Of a stretch of 19,931 nt of DNA, positions 6,298-14,100 are shown in pieces. This stretch comes from an uncultured Prevotella sp. (lineage in GTDB: Bacteria > Bacteroidota > Bacteroidia > Bacteroidales > Bacteroidaceae). The DNA lies in NCBI GenBank assembly GCA_900770515.1, contig CAAHDP010000342.1:1-19931 (forward strand), given 5' to 3'. Each line of letters starts with the position of its first letter. The stretch's first letter is position 1. The notes under the pieces are model-generated. The model was not told where the DNA came from, ran no database searches, and saw only the letters and a list, made by a program, of their open reading frames with translations. The position numbers and the translations under genes were made by a program.

Positions 6298-6346
6298 GAA
6301 GGCAATTAAAAGTGATTGTAATCACTTTTAATTGCCTTCTCTTTTT
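6298..6346 (+). terminator. Terminator of the DUF6266 gene
   Basis: A 20-bp perfect inverted repeat (6298-6317 with 6320-6339, 2 bases between) is followed by CTCTTTTT. The arms are unusually long for a simple terminator. Downstream the manC gene converges from the other strand. Confidence 0.85.
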
Positions 6347-6385
6347 AATCAAAAATCTGTATGATATAGAAATAATTCTTATATC

Positions 6386-7456
6386 CTATTTTTCGCTTCC
6401 TGAGAAAATCTTGATGCGCTGTTCCTCAGAAAGCTTGCAGATAAGGAGCGTACCATCTTCCTCGGCTACGATATAACCGTCAAGTCCCTGGATGACTACC
6501 CTCTTCTCGTTCATCGTATGGATAATGTTGTTTCTGGATTCTATCATCTCGATGTTGCTTCCTATCAAGGCATTGCCGTTGAGATCCGTATGGCTCTGTG
6601 ACAGCAGACTGCCCCAGGTGCCCAGGTCGCTCCATCCGAAATCAGCAGGCATCACGAAAATCTCCTCTGCCTTCTCCATGATGGCATAGTCTACCGAGAT
6701 ACTCTCACATTCCGGATAACAGCGATCTACCTCTTCCTGCTCCTTGTCGGTGCCATAGATGCTTCTCATGCTCTCGAAAATCTTGGCGATGGCAGGCTGG
6801 TAAACGCGGAAAGCATTTACGATGGTGGAAGCACTCATCACGAAGATGCCGGCATTCCAGAAGAAACTCTTATCCTTGATATATTCTGTAGCTGTAGCCA
6901 GATCAGGCTTCTCCTTAAACTGGTCTACGCGGAATATTTCCCTATTTCTTGCAGAAGGCGTACTCAGGTCTGCCTGTATATAGCCATAGCCGGTCTCAGG
7001 ACGGTTAGGCTTCATACCCAGCGTTACAATACTGTCGGTCTCGCTTGTAAACTTCATGGCAGAAGTAATCACTCTTCTGAACTCATTACCATTAGTAACA
7101 ATATGATCGGATGGAGTTACCACGATATTGGCATGTGGATCCTTCTCCTTGATTCGCCAACTGATATAAGCGATGCAAGGAGCAGTATTTCTGCGACATG
7201 GTTCCTGCAGAATATTGCCTTCTGGTATCTCAGGCAACTGCTCACGGACCAAGGCTGCATATTTCTTGTTGGTAACAACCCACACGTTATCTGGATCGCA
7301 AACCCCTTCAAAACGGTCGAAGGTGAGCTGCAACAAGGTTCGTCCCGTTCCTAGAACATCGATAAATTGCTTTGGCTTTTCAATAGTACTCATAGGCCAG
7401 AATCTACTGCCTACTCCACCTGCCATTATTACTAAATGATTATTTTTATGAGCCAT
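6386..7456 (-). CDS. manC: Mannose-1-phosphate guanylyltransferase
   Basis: A 356-residue cytoplasmic enzyme that makes GDP-mannose from mannose-1-phosphate and GTP, the precursor of GDP-fucose and of mannose-containing surface glycans. The N-terminal nucleotide-binding signature is clear: MAGGVGSRFWPMS with PKQF at residues 28-31. Other family motifs are FKEKPD, FFWNAGIF, SVDYAIMEKA and the DFGWSDLGTW strand. It is the short form: the C-terminal phosphomannose isomerase domain of bifunctional ManC/AlgA proteins is absent. It is a single-gene unit with a minus-strand promoter whose -7 box (TACCTTTG) lies at 7484-7491. The leader of about 20 nt is AT-rich with no Shine-Dalgarno sequence. Confidence 0.93.
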   Translation of the reverse strand: MAHKNNHLVIMAGGVGSRFWPMSTIEKPKQFIDVLGTGRTLLQLTFDRFEGVCDPDNVWVVTNKKYAALVREQLPEIPEGNILQEPCRRNTAPCIAYISWRIKEKDPHANIVVTPSDHIVTNGNEFRRVITSAMKFTSETDSIVTLGMKPNRPETGYGYIQADLSTPSARNREIFRVDQFKEKPDLATATEYIKDKSFFWNAGIFVMSASTIVNAFRVYQPAIAKIFESMRSIYGTDKEQEEVDRCYPECESISVDYAIMEKAEEIFVMPADFGWSDLGTWGSLLSQSHTDLNGNALIGSNIEMIESRNNIIHTMNEKRVVIQGLDGYIVAEEDGTLLICKLSEEQRIKIFSGSEK

Positions 7457-7483
7457 AATTTAAAAATATATTTTAATAATGGG

Positions 7484-7491
7484 CAAAGGTA
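7484..7491 (-). promoter_or_regulatory. manC promoter -7 box
   Basis: TACCTTTG on the minus strand, a full match to TAnnTTTG, 28 bp from the manC start codon. The -33 region falls about 20 bp further, at the T tail of the xylB terminator (7511-7545), and is poorly conserved. Confidence 0.6.
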
Positions 7492-7510
7492 CTAAAAATT
7501 ATCTGTATAA

Positions 7511-7545
7511 ACGAAAAAAAGGATGGAAAAAAACTTCCATCCTTT
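7511..7545 (-). terminator. xylB terminator
   Basis: On the minus strand an 11-bp stem AAAGGATGGAA / TTCCATCCTTT (7518-7528 with 7535-7545) is followed by a T7 run. It sits directly against the manC promoter. Confidence 0.8.
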
Positions 7546-7643
7546 ATTATTTGTCATATTCTGATTGATTTATATCAAAAACTACTGATTTGCTTCCTAT
7601 AAAAAACCAGCAGATACCTTATCAGAATCCTAAGATATACCGT

Positions 7644-9131
7644 TTAGAGCTTTGCCAATTCTGCCTTCCAGTTAGCATAAGCCTCGAGATATGCCTGACG
7701 GTTAGCCTCATCCGGCTCGATGACAGCCAGCTTCTTCAGGGTTGCAAAAGCTTCGTCATGATCCTTGTAGATACCGGCTCCGATACCTGCACCCTTGGCT
7801 GCACCGGCACTACCATCTGTCTCGTAGAGTTCGATGGTGGCTCCGCTTACGCCTGCCAATGTATCTCTGAACAATGGACTGAGGAACATGTTTGCCTTAC
7901 CGGCATGGATTTTCTTGATGTCCATACCCATCTGCTGCATGATTTCCATACCGTAGCAGAAACTGAATACAATACCTTCCTGGGCTGCACGTACGATGTG
8001 GGCACGGTTGTGCTTGGTGAAACTCAAGCCACGTACAGAACAACCTACTTCTCTGTTCTCCAATACGCGCTCGGCACCATTTCCGAATGGAATAATCTTT
8101 ACGCCGTCGCTACCGATTGGCACACTGGCTGCCAGGTCGTTCATATCGGCATAGCTGACGTCTGGAGTTACATTGCGATGAACCCAGGCATTCAGGATAC
8201 CGGTACCATTGATGCAGAGCAATACGCCGAGACGGTCAAGCTCTGTTGTATAGTTGACATGCGCAAAGGTATTCACGCGGCTCTTAGGATCGTAGTTCAC
8301 ATCACCGAGCACACCGTATACGACACCAGATGTACCCGCAGTACTTGCAATTTCGCCTGGGTTGAATACGTTGAGACTGACAGCATTGTTAGGCTGGTCG
8401 CCGGCACGGTAAGAGATAGGAGTACCTTCCTTCAGTCCGAGTTCATCGGCAGCAGCCTTGCAAACTACGCTCTGTACAGAGAATGTAGGGGCAATGTCGG
8501 CAATCATGCTCTCATCAAATCCGAAGTAATCGAGCAGGAACTTGGCAGGCTTCTTGGCTGTAAAGTCCCACATCATACCCTCAGAAAGACCGCTGATGGT
8601 AGTCTTCACCTCACCGGAAAGTTTCATGGCGAGATAGTCACCAGGCAGCATGATCTTATCAATCTTGTCGAAGAGCTCTGGTTCGTTTTCCTTGACCCAC
8701 GCCAGCTTTGAGGCAGTAAAGTTACCTGGAGAGTTGAGTAGGTTGCGCAGACAGAGGTCTTCGCCCAGCTCACGGAAAGCCTTCTCGCCATAAGGTACGG
8801 CACGGGAGTCGCACCAGATGATAGATGGGCGCAACACCTGCTGGTTCTTGTCAACGCAAACCAATCCGTGCATCTGATAAGAGATACCGATAGCGAGGAT
8901 GTCCTCACCCTTGGCACCGCATTCGGCCATGATTTTCTTCAGCGCCAACTTGGCATTATCCCACCACATCTGTGGGTCCTGCTCAGCCCATCCTGCCTTC
9001 ACCGCCATGATAGGCGCCTCATGGTCTGGATAGAACGCAGACGCTACAATTTCACCGTTGTCAACATCGGTAAGAGATGCCTTTACCGAACTTGAACCTA
9101 CATCAAAGCCTAATAAATATCTTCTAGCCAT
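7644..9131 (-). CDS. xylB: Xylulokinase (FGGY carbohydrate kinase)
   Basis: A 495-residue FGGY-family kinase that phosphorylates D-xylulose with ATP to xylulose-5-phosphate, feeding the pentose phosphate pathway. The N-terminal phosphate-binding loop is GFDVGSSSVKASL, the sugar-binding GISYQMHGLV and IIWCDSRA follow, the catalytic aspartate lies in YRAGDQPNNAV (about residue 243), and the C-terminal adenosine-binding strand is TAGTSGVVYG plus the small-residue segment DGSAGAAKGAGIGAG. Length is normal for XylB. No xylose isomerase or xylose transporter gene is next to it, so pentose genes are dispersed or elsewhere. I see no convincing promoter in the 111-bp gap upstream. Ribulokinase or another FGGY kinase is less likely from the motifs. 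Confidence 0.88.
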   Translation of the reverse strand: MARRYLLGFDVGSSSVKASLTDVDNGEIVASAFYPDHEAPIMAVKAGWAEQDPQMWWDNAKLALKKIMAECGAKGEDILAIGISYQMHGLVCVDKNQQVLRPSIIWCDSRAVPYGEKAFRELGEDLCLRNLLNSPGNFTASKLAWVKENEPELFDKIDKIMLPGDYLAMKLSGEVKTTISGLSEGMMWDFTAKKPAKFLLDYFGFDESMIADIAPTFSVQSVVCKAAADELGLKEGTPISYRAGDQPNNAVSLNVFNPGEIASTAGTSGVVYGVLGDVNYDPKSRVNTFAHVNYTTELDRLGVLLCINGTGILNAWVHRNVTPDVSYADMNDLAASVPIGSDGVKIIPFGNGAERVLENREVGCSVRGLSFTKHNRAHIVRAAQEGIVFSFCYGMEIMQQMGMDIKKIHAGKANMFLSPLFRDTLAGVSGATIELYETDGSAGAAKGAGIGAGIYKDHDEAFATLKKLAVIEPDEANRQAYLEAYANWKAELAKL

Positions 9132-9242
9132 AATTAGTCAGTTTTTTATATGTTGTTATAAATTATTGTTCTTTGTTTCTTTATATAATACGTTCAGGAT
9201 TCCGATTCCCCTAATAAAAGTAGATGTTTTTTCGTTTTTCTA

Positions 9243-9599
9243 TCAATAATCGCCAAATAAGTCATTACTGCTATAGCTTTTCCCCTTTTCAGTATCCGAA
9301 GTCTCCCCATTCATGTCAGCCGTGGCAGAAGAAGAAAAATCGAGCATGAGCTGCTGCACCTGTGCAGCCTTGAAATTGATATGATATATTCCATATCCCT
9401 TTCCTTTATCAATGAGCGAATTCGGATCTTTGGCGCATCGGGTGAGATATTGTGTAACATAGGCATGCACATCCTTGTAATTCAATGGTGTAAAGATTGA
9501 ATTACAGGAATTATAAACGTGGCGGGCAATTTTCTCCAGTTTGAGACCATTACTTCCCGCAGCCATCAATACTCTGAATATCTCTTGATCTATAGACAT
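9243..9599 (-). CDS. Small winged-helix-like protein, unrecognised
   Basis: I read a 118-residue product from the ATG at 9599 (MSIDQEIFRVLMAAGSNG); the frame is open further upstream, to 9686, giving 29 more residues, but those look unlike the rest. Residues 1-85 have the pattern of a small winged helix: a first helix, a KLEKIARHVYNS helix, a helix around VHAYVTQYLTRC, and a beta wing GKGYGIYHIN. The C-terminal 30 residues are Ser/Asp-rich and probably disordered. The pattern resembles HARE-HTH-type domains, but I would not assign it firmly. No partner gene is evident; the histone-like gene lies 186 bp away on the same strand. Confidence 0.55.
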   Translation of the reverse strand: MSIDQEIFRVLMAAGSNGLKLEKIARHVYNSCNSIFTPLNYKDVHAYVTQYLTRCAKDPNSLIDKGKGYGIYHINFKAAQVQQLMLDFSSSATADMNGETSDTEKGKSYSSNDLFGDY

Positions 9600-9728
9600 G
9601 GTTATTGTAATAATGAAGTTTTTAAGACGCAATAAAGAGCAAACAACGTCAAGTGAAGAAAAAGACTGTGCAAGGCGTTTTTGCATAAGAGACTCCTCTT
9701 GAACAAAGGTCGATTAGCATAAAGCCCA

Positions 9729-9768
9729 AAAAAGCCGCGGCATTCTTCATGAAAAGAAAACCGCGGCT
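9729..9768 (-). terminator. Terminator of the histone-like gene
   Basis: Minus-strand hairpin AGCCGCGG (9761-9768) / CCGCGGCT (9733-9740), 20-nt loop, followed by T6 leftwards. It lies just downstream of the stop codon at 9785. Confidence 0.8.
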
Positions 9769-9784
9769 CCTTGAGATTCGTTAT

Positions 9785-10081
9785 TTAAGCGAGAGCAACC
9801 TTGTTGTCCTCGTCCTTAATCTTACCCTCTTTGAAGAGCCAACCGAGGCCAAGGATAGTATCCTCTGTGCTAATGCCAGCAGCCTTAGCAATTTCTGCAA
9901 CAGCCAATGGCTTCTCTGCAGCTGCAAGAGCCTGATAAACATCACCAGCACGGAAGCCAGCGTTTTCTGCGTTCAAGTAAAGAACGTCCTTCTTTGCAGC
10001 AGTTGTCTTCTTTGCAACTGGAGCCTTCTTTGTAGCTGTCTTCTTGGCAGCTGTCTTTGTTGTTGATTTCTTTTCTACCAT
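9785..10081 (-). CDS. Histone-like protein with winged-helix (DUF2582-type) domain
   Basis: A 98-residue basic protein (start chosen at MVEKKS; a 5-codon longer start at 10096 is less likely). Residues 1-33 are Lys/Ala/Thr-rich, built from repeats such as KKTATKKAPVAKKTTAAKK, resembling histone H1 tails. Residues 38-95 form a small winged-helix domain (GFRAGDVYQALAAAEKPLAV, AAGISTEDTILGLGWLFKEG). This combination of a basic tail and winged helix is known in Bacteroidota and is thought to bind DNA as a nucleoid component; the nucleoid role is inferred. A promoter lies at 10218-10249, giving a long leader of about 130 nt, which could carry post-transcriptional control. Confidence 0.82.
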   Translation of the reverse strand: MVEKKSTTKTAAKKTATKKAPVAKKTTAAKKDVLYLNAENAGFRAGDVYQALAAAEKPLAVAEIAKAAGISTEDTILGLGWLFKEGKIKDEDNKVALA

Positions 10082-10217
10082 GATTTTAGTAAACAATTAT
10101 TGTCTCTATAATAGCACAGTTCTGATGCCTTTCTGTTCGGCGCAACCAGTCATCAGAAAGTGCCCTTGCTTTAGTCATTATTAAACACTTTACAGCGTTC
10201 TCTTTTATTTTATACTG

Positions 10218-10249
10218 CAAAATTATAACATTTTTTTCAGATTATCAAC
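10218..10249 (-). promoter_or_regulatory. Promoter of the histone-like gene
   Basis: Minus strand: GTTG (10246-10249), 20 bp, TAATTTTG (10218-10225). The -7 is a full consensus match and the -33 is one base off. Confidence 0.6.
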
Positions 10250-10280
10250 TTTTTATTGAAAAAAATGACGTATAATAAAT

Positions 10281-10327
10281 AAAAGCGCAGCATTTCTTGA
10301 CATACATCAAGATAATACTACGCTTTT
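10281..10327 (-). terminator. Probable aspS terminator
   Basis: On the minus strand an AAAAGCG / CGCTTTT stem (10321-10327 with 10281-10287) encloses a CTTGA / TCAAG stem, with TTTTATTTATTAT following. The U tract is not perfect, so I rate it moderate. Confidence 0.6.
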
Positions 10328-10357
10328 TTGCTTATTTTCAGCGATTTAACTGAAATA

Positions 10358-12115
10358 TTAATCCTTTAAGTCTAACTTGATTTCCAACTCATCGAGCTGC
10401 TTTGGATCCAACTCTGATGGTGCATCAAGCATCACGTCACGACCTGAATTGTTCTTAGGGAATGCGATGCAGTCGCGGATGCTGTCGAGACCAGCCAAGA
10501 TGCTGACGAAGCGGTCGAGACCGAAAGCAAGACCTGCGTGAGGTGGTGCTCCATACTTGAAGGCATTCATCAGGAAGCCGAACTGAGCCTCTGCACGCTC
10601 TGGTGTGAAGCCGAGAACCTCGAACATCTTCTCCTGCAGCTTGGTGTCGTGGATACGGAGAGAACCGCCACCCACTTCGATACCATTGCAGACGAAGTCG
10701 TATGCCTTGGCACGAACCTGCTCAGGATGCTCATCCAGCAATGGGATATCGTCTGGATTTGGCATGGTGAACGGATGGTGTGTAGCCATCAGGCGCTGCT
10801 CCTCGTCGCTCCACTCGAAGAGAGGGAAGTCAACGATCCAAAGACACTTGAATACGTTCTTGTCGCGCAAGCCGAGGCGCTCACCCATCTCAAGTCGCAG
10901 AGAGCAGAGCTGTATGCGGGTCTTGTTGGCATTGTCGCCACTCAGAATCAATACCAGGTCGCCATCCTTGGCACCCATCACGGTCTTGATCTCAGCCAAC
11001 TCCTCTGGAGTATAGAACTTGTCGATGCTACTCTTGATGGTACCATCTGCATTATACTTAATGTAAACCAATCCCTTGGCACCTACCTGTGGACGCTTCA
11101 CGAAGTCGGTCAGTTCATTGAGCTGCTTGCGGCTATAGTCAGCACATCCCGGAACGCAGATACCACCGATATACTTAGCCTCTTCGAATACAGCAAAGAT
11201 GCCCTTGCCCTTGAAAGCTTCCTTGAGCTCTACAAACTCCATGCCGAAGCGCAAGTCTGGCTTATCGCTACCGTAGCGGCGCATAGCATCGTGCCATGTC
11301 ATCTGCTCCAACTTAGGCAATTCTACACCACGGATTTCCTTGAACAGGTGGCGAGCCATCTCTTCGAAAAGATTGATCACATCATCCTGGTCTACGAAAC
11401 TCATCTCGCAGTCAATCTGTGTAAACTCTGGCTGTCTGTCAGCACGGAGGTCCTCATCACGGAAGCACTTGGCAATCTGGAAGTAGCGGTCGAAACCTGC
11501 TACCATCAGGAGCTGCTTCAGGGTCTGAGGGCTCTGAGGAAGTGCATAGAACTGTCCTGGGTTCATACGGGAAGGAACCACGAAGTCGCGGGCACCCTCT
11601 GGAGTACTACCGATGAGGATAGGAGTCTCAACCTCCATGAAGTTCTGGCTGTCGAGGAAGTTACGGATGAGGATGCACATACGGTGGCGCAACTCCAGGT
11701 TCTTGCGTACGGCTGGGCGACGCAAGTCGAGGTAACGATACTTCATACGGATATCATCACCACCATCTGTATTATCTTCGATAGTGAAAGGAGGAGTCTG
11801 GCTCTGAGAGAGCACGTTGAGTTCCTTCACCAGGATTTCGATATCACCGGTATCCATCTTAGGATTCTTGCTCTGTCGCTCGCTTACTGTCCCCTTGATC
11901 TGGATGCAGTATTCACGACCCAGCTTGTTAGCTGCATCGCACAAGTCCTTGTTATCGGCCTCATTGAAGACCAACTGTGTGATACCATAACGGTCGCGCA
12001 AGTCAACGAATGTCATACCACCCATCTTTCTTGAGCGCTGTACCCATCCGGCAAGAGTTACCTCTTTGCCAGCATCAGAGAGGCGAAGCTCTCCACAAGT
12101 ATTACTTCTGTACAT
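10358..12115 (-). CDS. aspS: Aspartyl-tRNA synthetase
   Basis: A 585-residue class II aminoacyl-tRNA synthetase that charges tRNA-Asp. The N-terminal OB-fold anticodon-binding domain spans residues 1-110 ([20 protein letters not shown]). Class II motif 1 is around GAR at the [16 protein letters not shown] segment; the flipping loop QSPQ follows; motif 2 is [18 protein letters not shown] (about residue 218); the bacterial GAD insertion lies about 280-420; motif 3 is [17 protein letters not shown] near residue 530. Length is normal. It has its own promoter at 12152-12182 with a full-consensus -7 box and a TTTG -33 box 19 bp upstream. The leader is about 30 nt with no Shine-Dalgarno sequence. 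Confidence 0.97.
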   Translation of the reverse strand: MYRSNTCGELRLSDAGKEVTLAGWVQRSRKMGGMTFVDLRDRYGITQLVFNEADNKDLCDAANKLGREYCIQIKGTVSERQSKNPKMDTGDIEILVKELNVLSQSQTPPFTIEDNTDGGDDIRMKYRYLDLRRPAVRKNLELRHRMCILIRNFLDSQNFMEVETPILIGSTPEGARDFVVPSRMNPGQFYALPQSPQTLKQLLMVAGFDRYFQIAKCFRDEDLRADRQPEFTQIDCEMSFVDQDDVINLFEEMARHLFKEIRGVELPKLEQMTWHDAMRRYGSDKPDLRFGMEFVELKEAFKGKGIFAVFEEAKYIGGICVPGCADYSRKQLNELTDFVKRPQVGAKGLVYIKYNADGTIKSSIDKFYTPEELAEIKTVMGAKDGDLVLILSGDNANKTRIQLCSLRLEMGERLGLRDKNVFKCLWIVDFPLFEWSDEEQRLMATHHPFTMPNPDDIPLLDEHPEQVRAKAYDFVCNGIEVGGGSLRIHDTKLQEKMFEVLGFTPERAEAQFGFLMNAFKYGAPPHAGLAFGLDRFVSILAGLDSIRDCIAFPKNNSGRDVMLDAPSELDPKQLDELEIKLDLKD

Positions 12116-12151
12116 ACCTTTATATTATATATAATTATTTACTACAATGTG

Positions 12152-12182
12152 CAAAGTTACGACAAAAAGAGGAGAAAACAAA
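12152..12182 (-). promoter_or_regulatory. aspS promoter
   Basis: Minus strand: TTTG (12179-12182), 19 bp, TAACTTTG (12152-12159), a full match to the Bacteroidota consensus. The -33 box overlaps the tail of the neighbouring terminator. Confidence 0.75.
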
Positions 12183-12221
12183 AAAAAATCGCGAAAATAT
12201 TATAAAATAATACCTTCGCGA
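12181..12221 (-). terminator. Terminator of the sigma-factor operon
   Basis: Minus strand: TCGCGAA (12215-12221) / TTCGCGA (12189-12195) stem with a long AT-rich loop, followed by a T8 run (12181-12188). The stop codon of the secreted helical protein is 90 bp upstream. Confidence 0.7.
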
Positions 12222-12267
12222 CCTTATTCTATGATAAACGAACTATCAATTTGCATCATTCCTGCCC

Positions 12268-12333
12268 ATTTGTGCATCTTACGGAATCTTATTTCTATCC
12301 AAGACGAAATATTATTTGTGCATCCTGCGGAAT
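12268..12333 (-). repeat. Imperfect 20-bp duplication at the end of the sigma-operon
   Basis: Positions 12268-12287 and 12314-12333 are the same 20 bases apart from two mismatches (core ATTTGTGCATC). The second copy covers the stop codon and last codons of the 12312-12755 gene; the first lies 46 bp further downstream. It looks like a small tandem duplication of the 3' end. Confidence 0.5.
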
Positions 12334-12755
12334 GCCTGTCTGTGGAATTTCTCCTCTGCCCTGATAACGCTGAGCACCTTACTGGCTGGCAGTACTGTCA
12401 GGAAGCGTGCATGATATTCCTGCTGCAGCTGCTTCAGCTGGATGTCTATCTCATCCTGTCTGCGGATTGCCTCTTCACACGCCTCGTTATCCTTAGGATT
12501 GATGTGTCGGGAACGGCGCATCTCATCGAAAAGCATACGCATCTTCTTGCCCATCTGTCGATACATAGGAAAGAATTTAGCTGCCTCTCCAGGCGTCAGG
12601 GCAGCATTGGTAGCGATGAACTGCTCCAGATCCGCCTGAAACTTCTGCGGGTCGAATGCAGGATGCTTTTTGCCATGCTGAGCCTGGACGCCTGTAATGC
12701 CCATCATCAGCATAACCATCAAGATGATGATTCTATGTTGAAAATTCCACTTCAT
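12312..12755 (-). CDS. Secreted helical protein, Spy/CpxP-like
   Basis: A 147-residue product with an N-terminal signal peptide (hydrophobic core about residues 8-23, cleavage probably after VQAQ). The mature protein is charged, predicted all-helical and Met/Gln/Arg-rich, with LTPGEAAKFFPMYRQMGK and a C-terminal helix LSVIRAEEKFHRQAFRRM. These features resemble the periplasmic Spy/CpxP-type proteins that bind misfolded or metal-stressed targets, but no LTxxQ motif is present, so the assignment is by analogy. It is the last gene of the sigma / membrane protein / secreted protein operon, 58 bp after the preceding gene, and would be expressed with the envelope-stress response. Confidence 0.65.
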   Translation of the reverse strand: MKWNFQHRIIILMVMLMMGITGVQAQHGKKHPAFDPQKFQADLEQFIATNAALTPGEAAKFFPMYRQMGKKMRMLFDEMRRSRHINPKDNEACEEAIRRQDEIDIQLKQLQQEYHARFLTVLPASKVLSVIRAEEKFHRQAFRRMHK

Positions 12756-12813
12756 ATTTTCTTTTCTTATCTTTTAACCCTAAATAATCTCGTACTTTAA
12801 TCTGCTAAATAGT

Positions 12814-13200
12814 TTAATTTTCTGCTATCAATGATGCATAGATAGCCTCATTGTCTATCATCGCATAGTCTGCCATCTCATTGAAAGCGGCATCATCGCT
12901 GCTCACGGTTTTCTGTTCGTGCTTCTTCGCATGAGCCACCATCTTGCTGTCGCCTTCATGCTGCAAAGCCCAGAACGTACCACCACCCAGCAGGGCTGCA
13001 ACAGCGACGGCTGCGGCTATCTTGCGCAATGGCATCTTCTGCCAGAGCGTCTGACGGCTGCGTATGTCGATGACACGAACCTCCTGTTCAGGCAAATTCT
13101 CCATGATTTTCTCGGTGAGACGATCGAAGTAACCATCAGGAACCTTGAAAGGATTCTGCTTGCCGAAACGTTCTTTCAATATGTTTTCTTCTCTTGTCAT
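12814..13200 (-). CDS. Small single-pass membrane protein, possible anti-sigma factor
   Basis: A 128-residue protein with one membrane segment at about residues 59-79 (IAAAVAVAALLGGGTFWAL). The N-terminal cytoplasmic part starts with ILKERFGKQNPFKVPDGYF, a motif common in Bacteroidota small proteins encoded next to ECF sigma factors. The C-terminal part (80-128) is short, acidic and probably periplasmic. Position directly downstream of the sigma factor (53-bp gap) suggests an anti-sigma factor, but the zinc-binding HxxxCxxC (ZAS) motif is absent, so the role is inferred only. Confidence 0.6.
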   Translation of the reverse strand: MTREENILKERFGKQNPFKVPDGYFDRLTEKIMENLPEQEVRVIDIRSRQTLWQKMPLRKIAAAVAVAALLGGGTFWALQHEGDSKMVAHAKKHEQKTVSSDDAAFNEMADYAMIDNEAIYASLIAEN

Positions 13201-13253
13201 ATTCTTCTACCTTTACATCTTTTTTATTATTGACGGATTCAACCTCAAAAGGT

Positions 13254-13793
13254 TTAATATTTCTGTAAGAATTCTGTTATTTTCTTCACTGCCAGGTGAT
13301 AGGAAGCCTTCAATGCTCCCTCGCTGGTGGAGAGAATCTTGCTTATCTCGGAATATTTCATGTTGTCGAAATATTTCAGGGTGAACACCGTGCGCTGCAC
13401 ATCGGGCAGCAGGGCTACGGCTTCCTGCAGGTGTGCCTGGATCTCATCTCCGTCAAAGTATTCATCGGCAAGCAGCCGTGATGCAATGCCGGGTTCATCA
13501 TCTGCACTCACCTGCGTAGCCTGTTTCTTCTTTCTGAGGAAATCCAGGGCTTCGTTGATGGCGATGCGGTAGAGCCAGGTAGACAGGGATGACTTGCCCT
13601 GAAAGGTAGCCAGATTGGTCCACGCCTTGATAAAGACATTCTGCAAAATGTCATCGGCATCGTCATGATTGAGTACGATATTGCGAATCTTCCAATACAA
13701 CGTCTCGCTGTACTGGCTCACCAGCACAGCGAATCCTGCCCGTTGCGTCTTCGGATCGCTCAACATTTCCAAAAGTTCTTTATCTCTTATCAT
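13254..13793 (-). CDS. ECF RNA polymerase sigma factor
   Basis: A 179-residue extracytoplasmic-function sigma factor. Region 2 spans about residues 20-88 (DDADDILQNVFIKAWTNL and TWLYRIAINEALDFLRKKK, for core binding and -10 recognition) and region 4 about 125-175 (LPDVQRTVFTLKYFDNMKYS followed by EISKILSTSEGALKASYHLA, for -35 recognition). Length fits ECF sigma factors. It heads a three-gene minus-strand operon with a membrane protein and a secreted helical protein, an envelope-stress arrangement. I find no TTTG / TAnnTTTG promoter in the 60 bp upstream, so it may be autoregulated by its own promoter type, which I cannot identify. Confidence 0.93.
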   Translation of the reverse strand: MIRDKELLEMLSDPKTQRAGFAVLVSQYSETLYWKIRNIVLNHDDADDILQNVFIKAWTNLATFQGKSSLSTWLYRIAINEALDFLRKKKQATQVSADDEPGIASRLLADEYFDGDEIQAHLQEAVALLPDVQRTVFTLKYFDNMKYSEISKILSTSEGALKASYHLAVKKITEFLQKY

Positions 13794-13890
13794 TATAATT
13801 TAATATTTCTAATCTTATTCAAGTGTCGCAAGTGAGCCCCACACGCCCTGAACCAACGGTCACCGGCCGAAGGGAAAGGTAAAGGGCAGA

Positions 13891-14052
13891 AGCTCCTAGC
13901 CCAGGGCATCGCCCTGGGTTATTACGGACGCAAACCTGTCGCCCTGTAAGGGCAAAAGCCTTCAAATACCTGGCAATATACAAGGCTTTTGCCCTTACAG
14001 GGCGCCTTGCTGATTGCTATTATACCCAGGGCGATGCCCTGGGCTAGGAGCT
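13891..14052. repeat. 162-bp palindromic REP/MITE-like element
   Basis: Two perfect inverted-repeat pairs are nested: 29 bp (13891-13919 with 14024-14052) and 23 bp (13940-13962 with 13982-14004), with a 19-nt central loop and nearly equal unpaired spacers of 20 and 19 nt. Each arm also holds small palindromes (CCCAGGGC / GCCCTGGG and GCCCT / AGGGC). It is GC-rich, lies between two gene groups, and encodes no protein. It may act as a bidirectional terminator, but no T tract is present. The remaining bases of 13794-14100 carry nothing I recognise. Confidence 0.75.
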
Positions 14053-14100
14053 TTTGGACCTTCAGCCCGTACTTAAACCACATGCGAAACTTCAGTTCTG

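Noticed and set aside
7590..8711. Plus-strand 373-codon open frame antisense to xylB
   Set aside because: It mirrors xylB codon use, has no recognisable domain, and xylB is clearly real.
9600..9686. N-terminal extension of the small winged-helix-like protein
   Set aside because: The 29 extra residues do not resemble the folded domain; MSIDQEIF at 9599 is a better start.
10538..12034. Plus-strand 498-codon open frame antisense to aspS
   Set aside because: Composition is that of the reverse of aspS (Leu/Val/His/Thr-rich); no domain or ribosome site.
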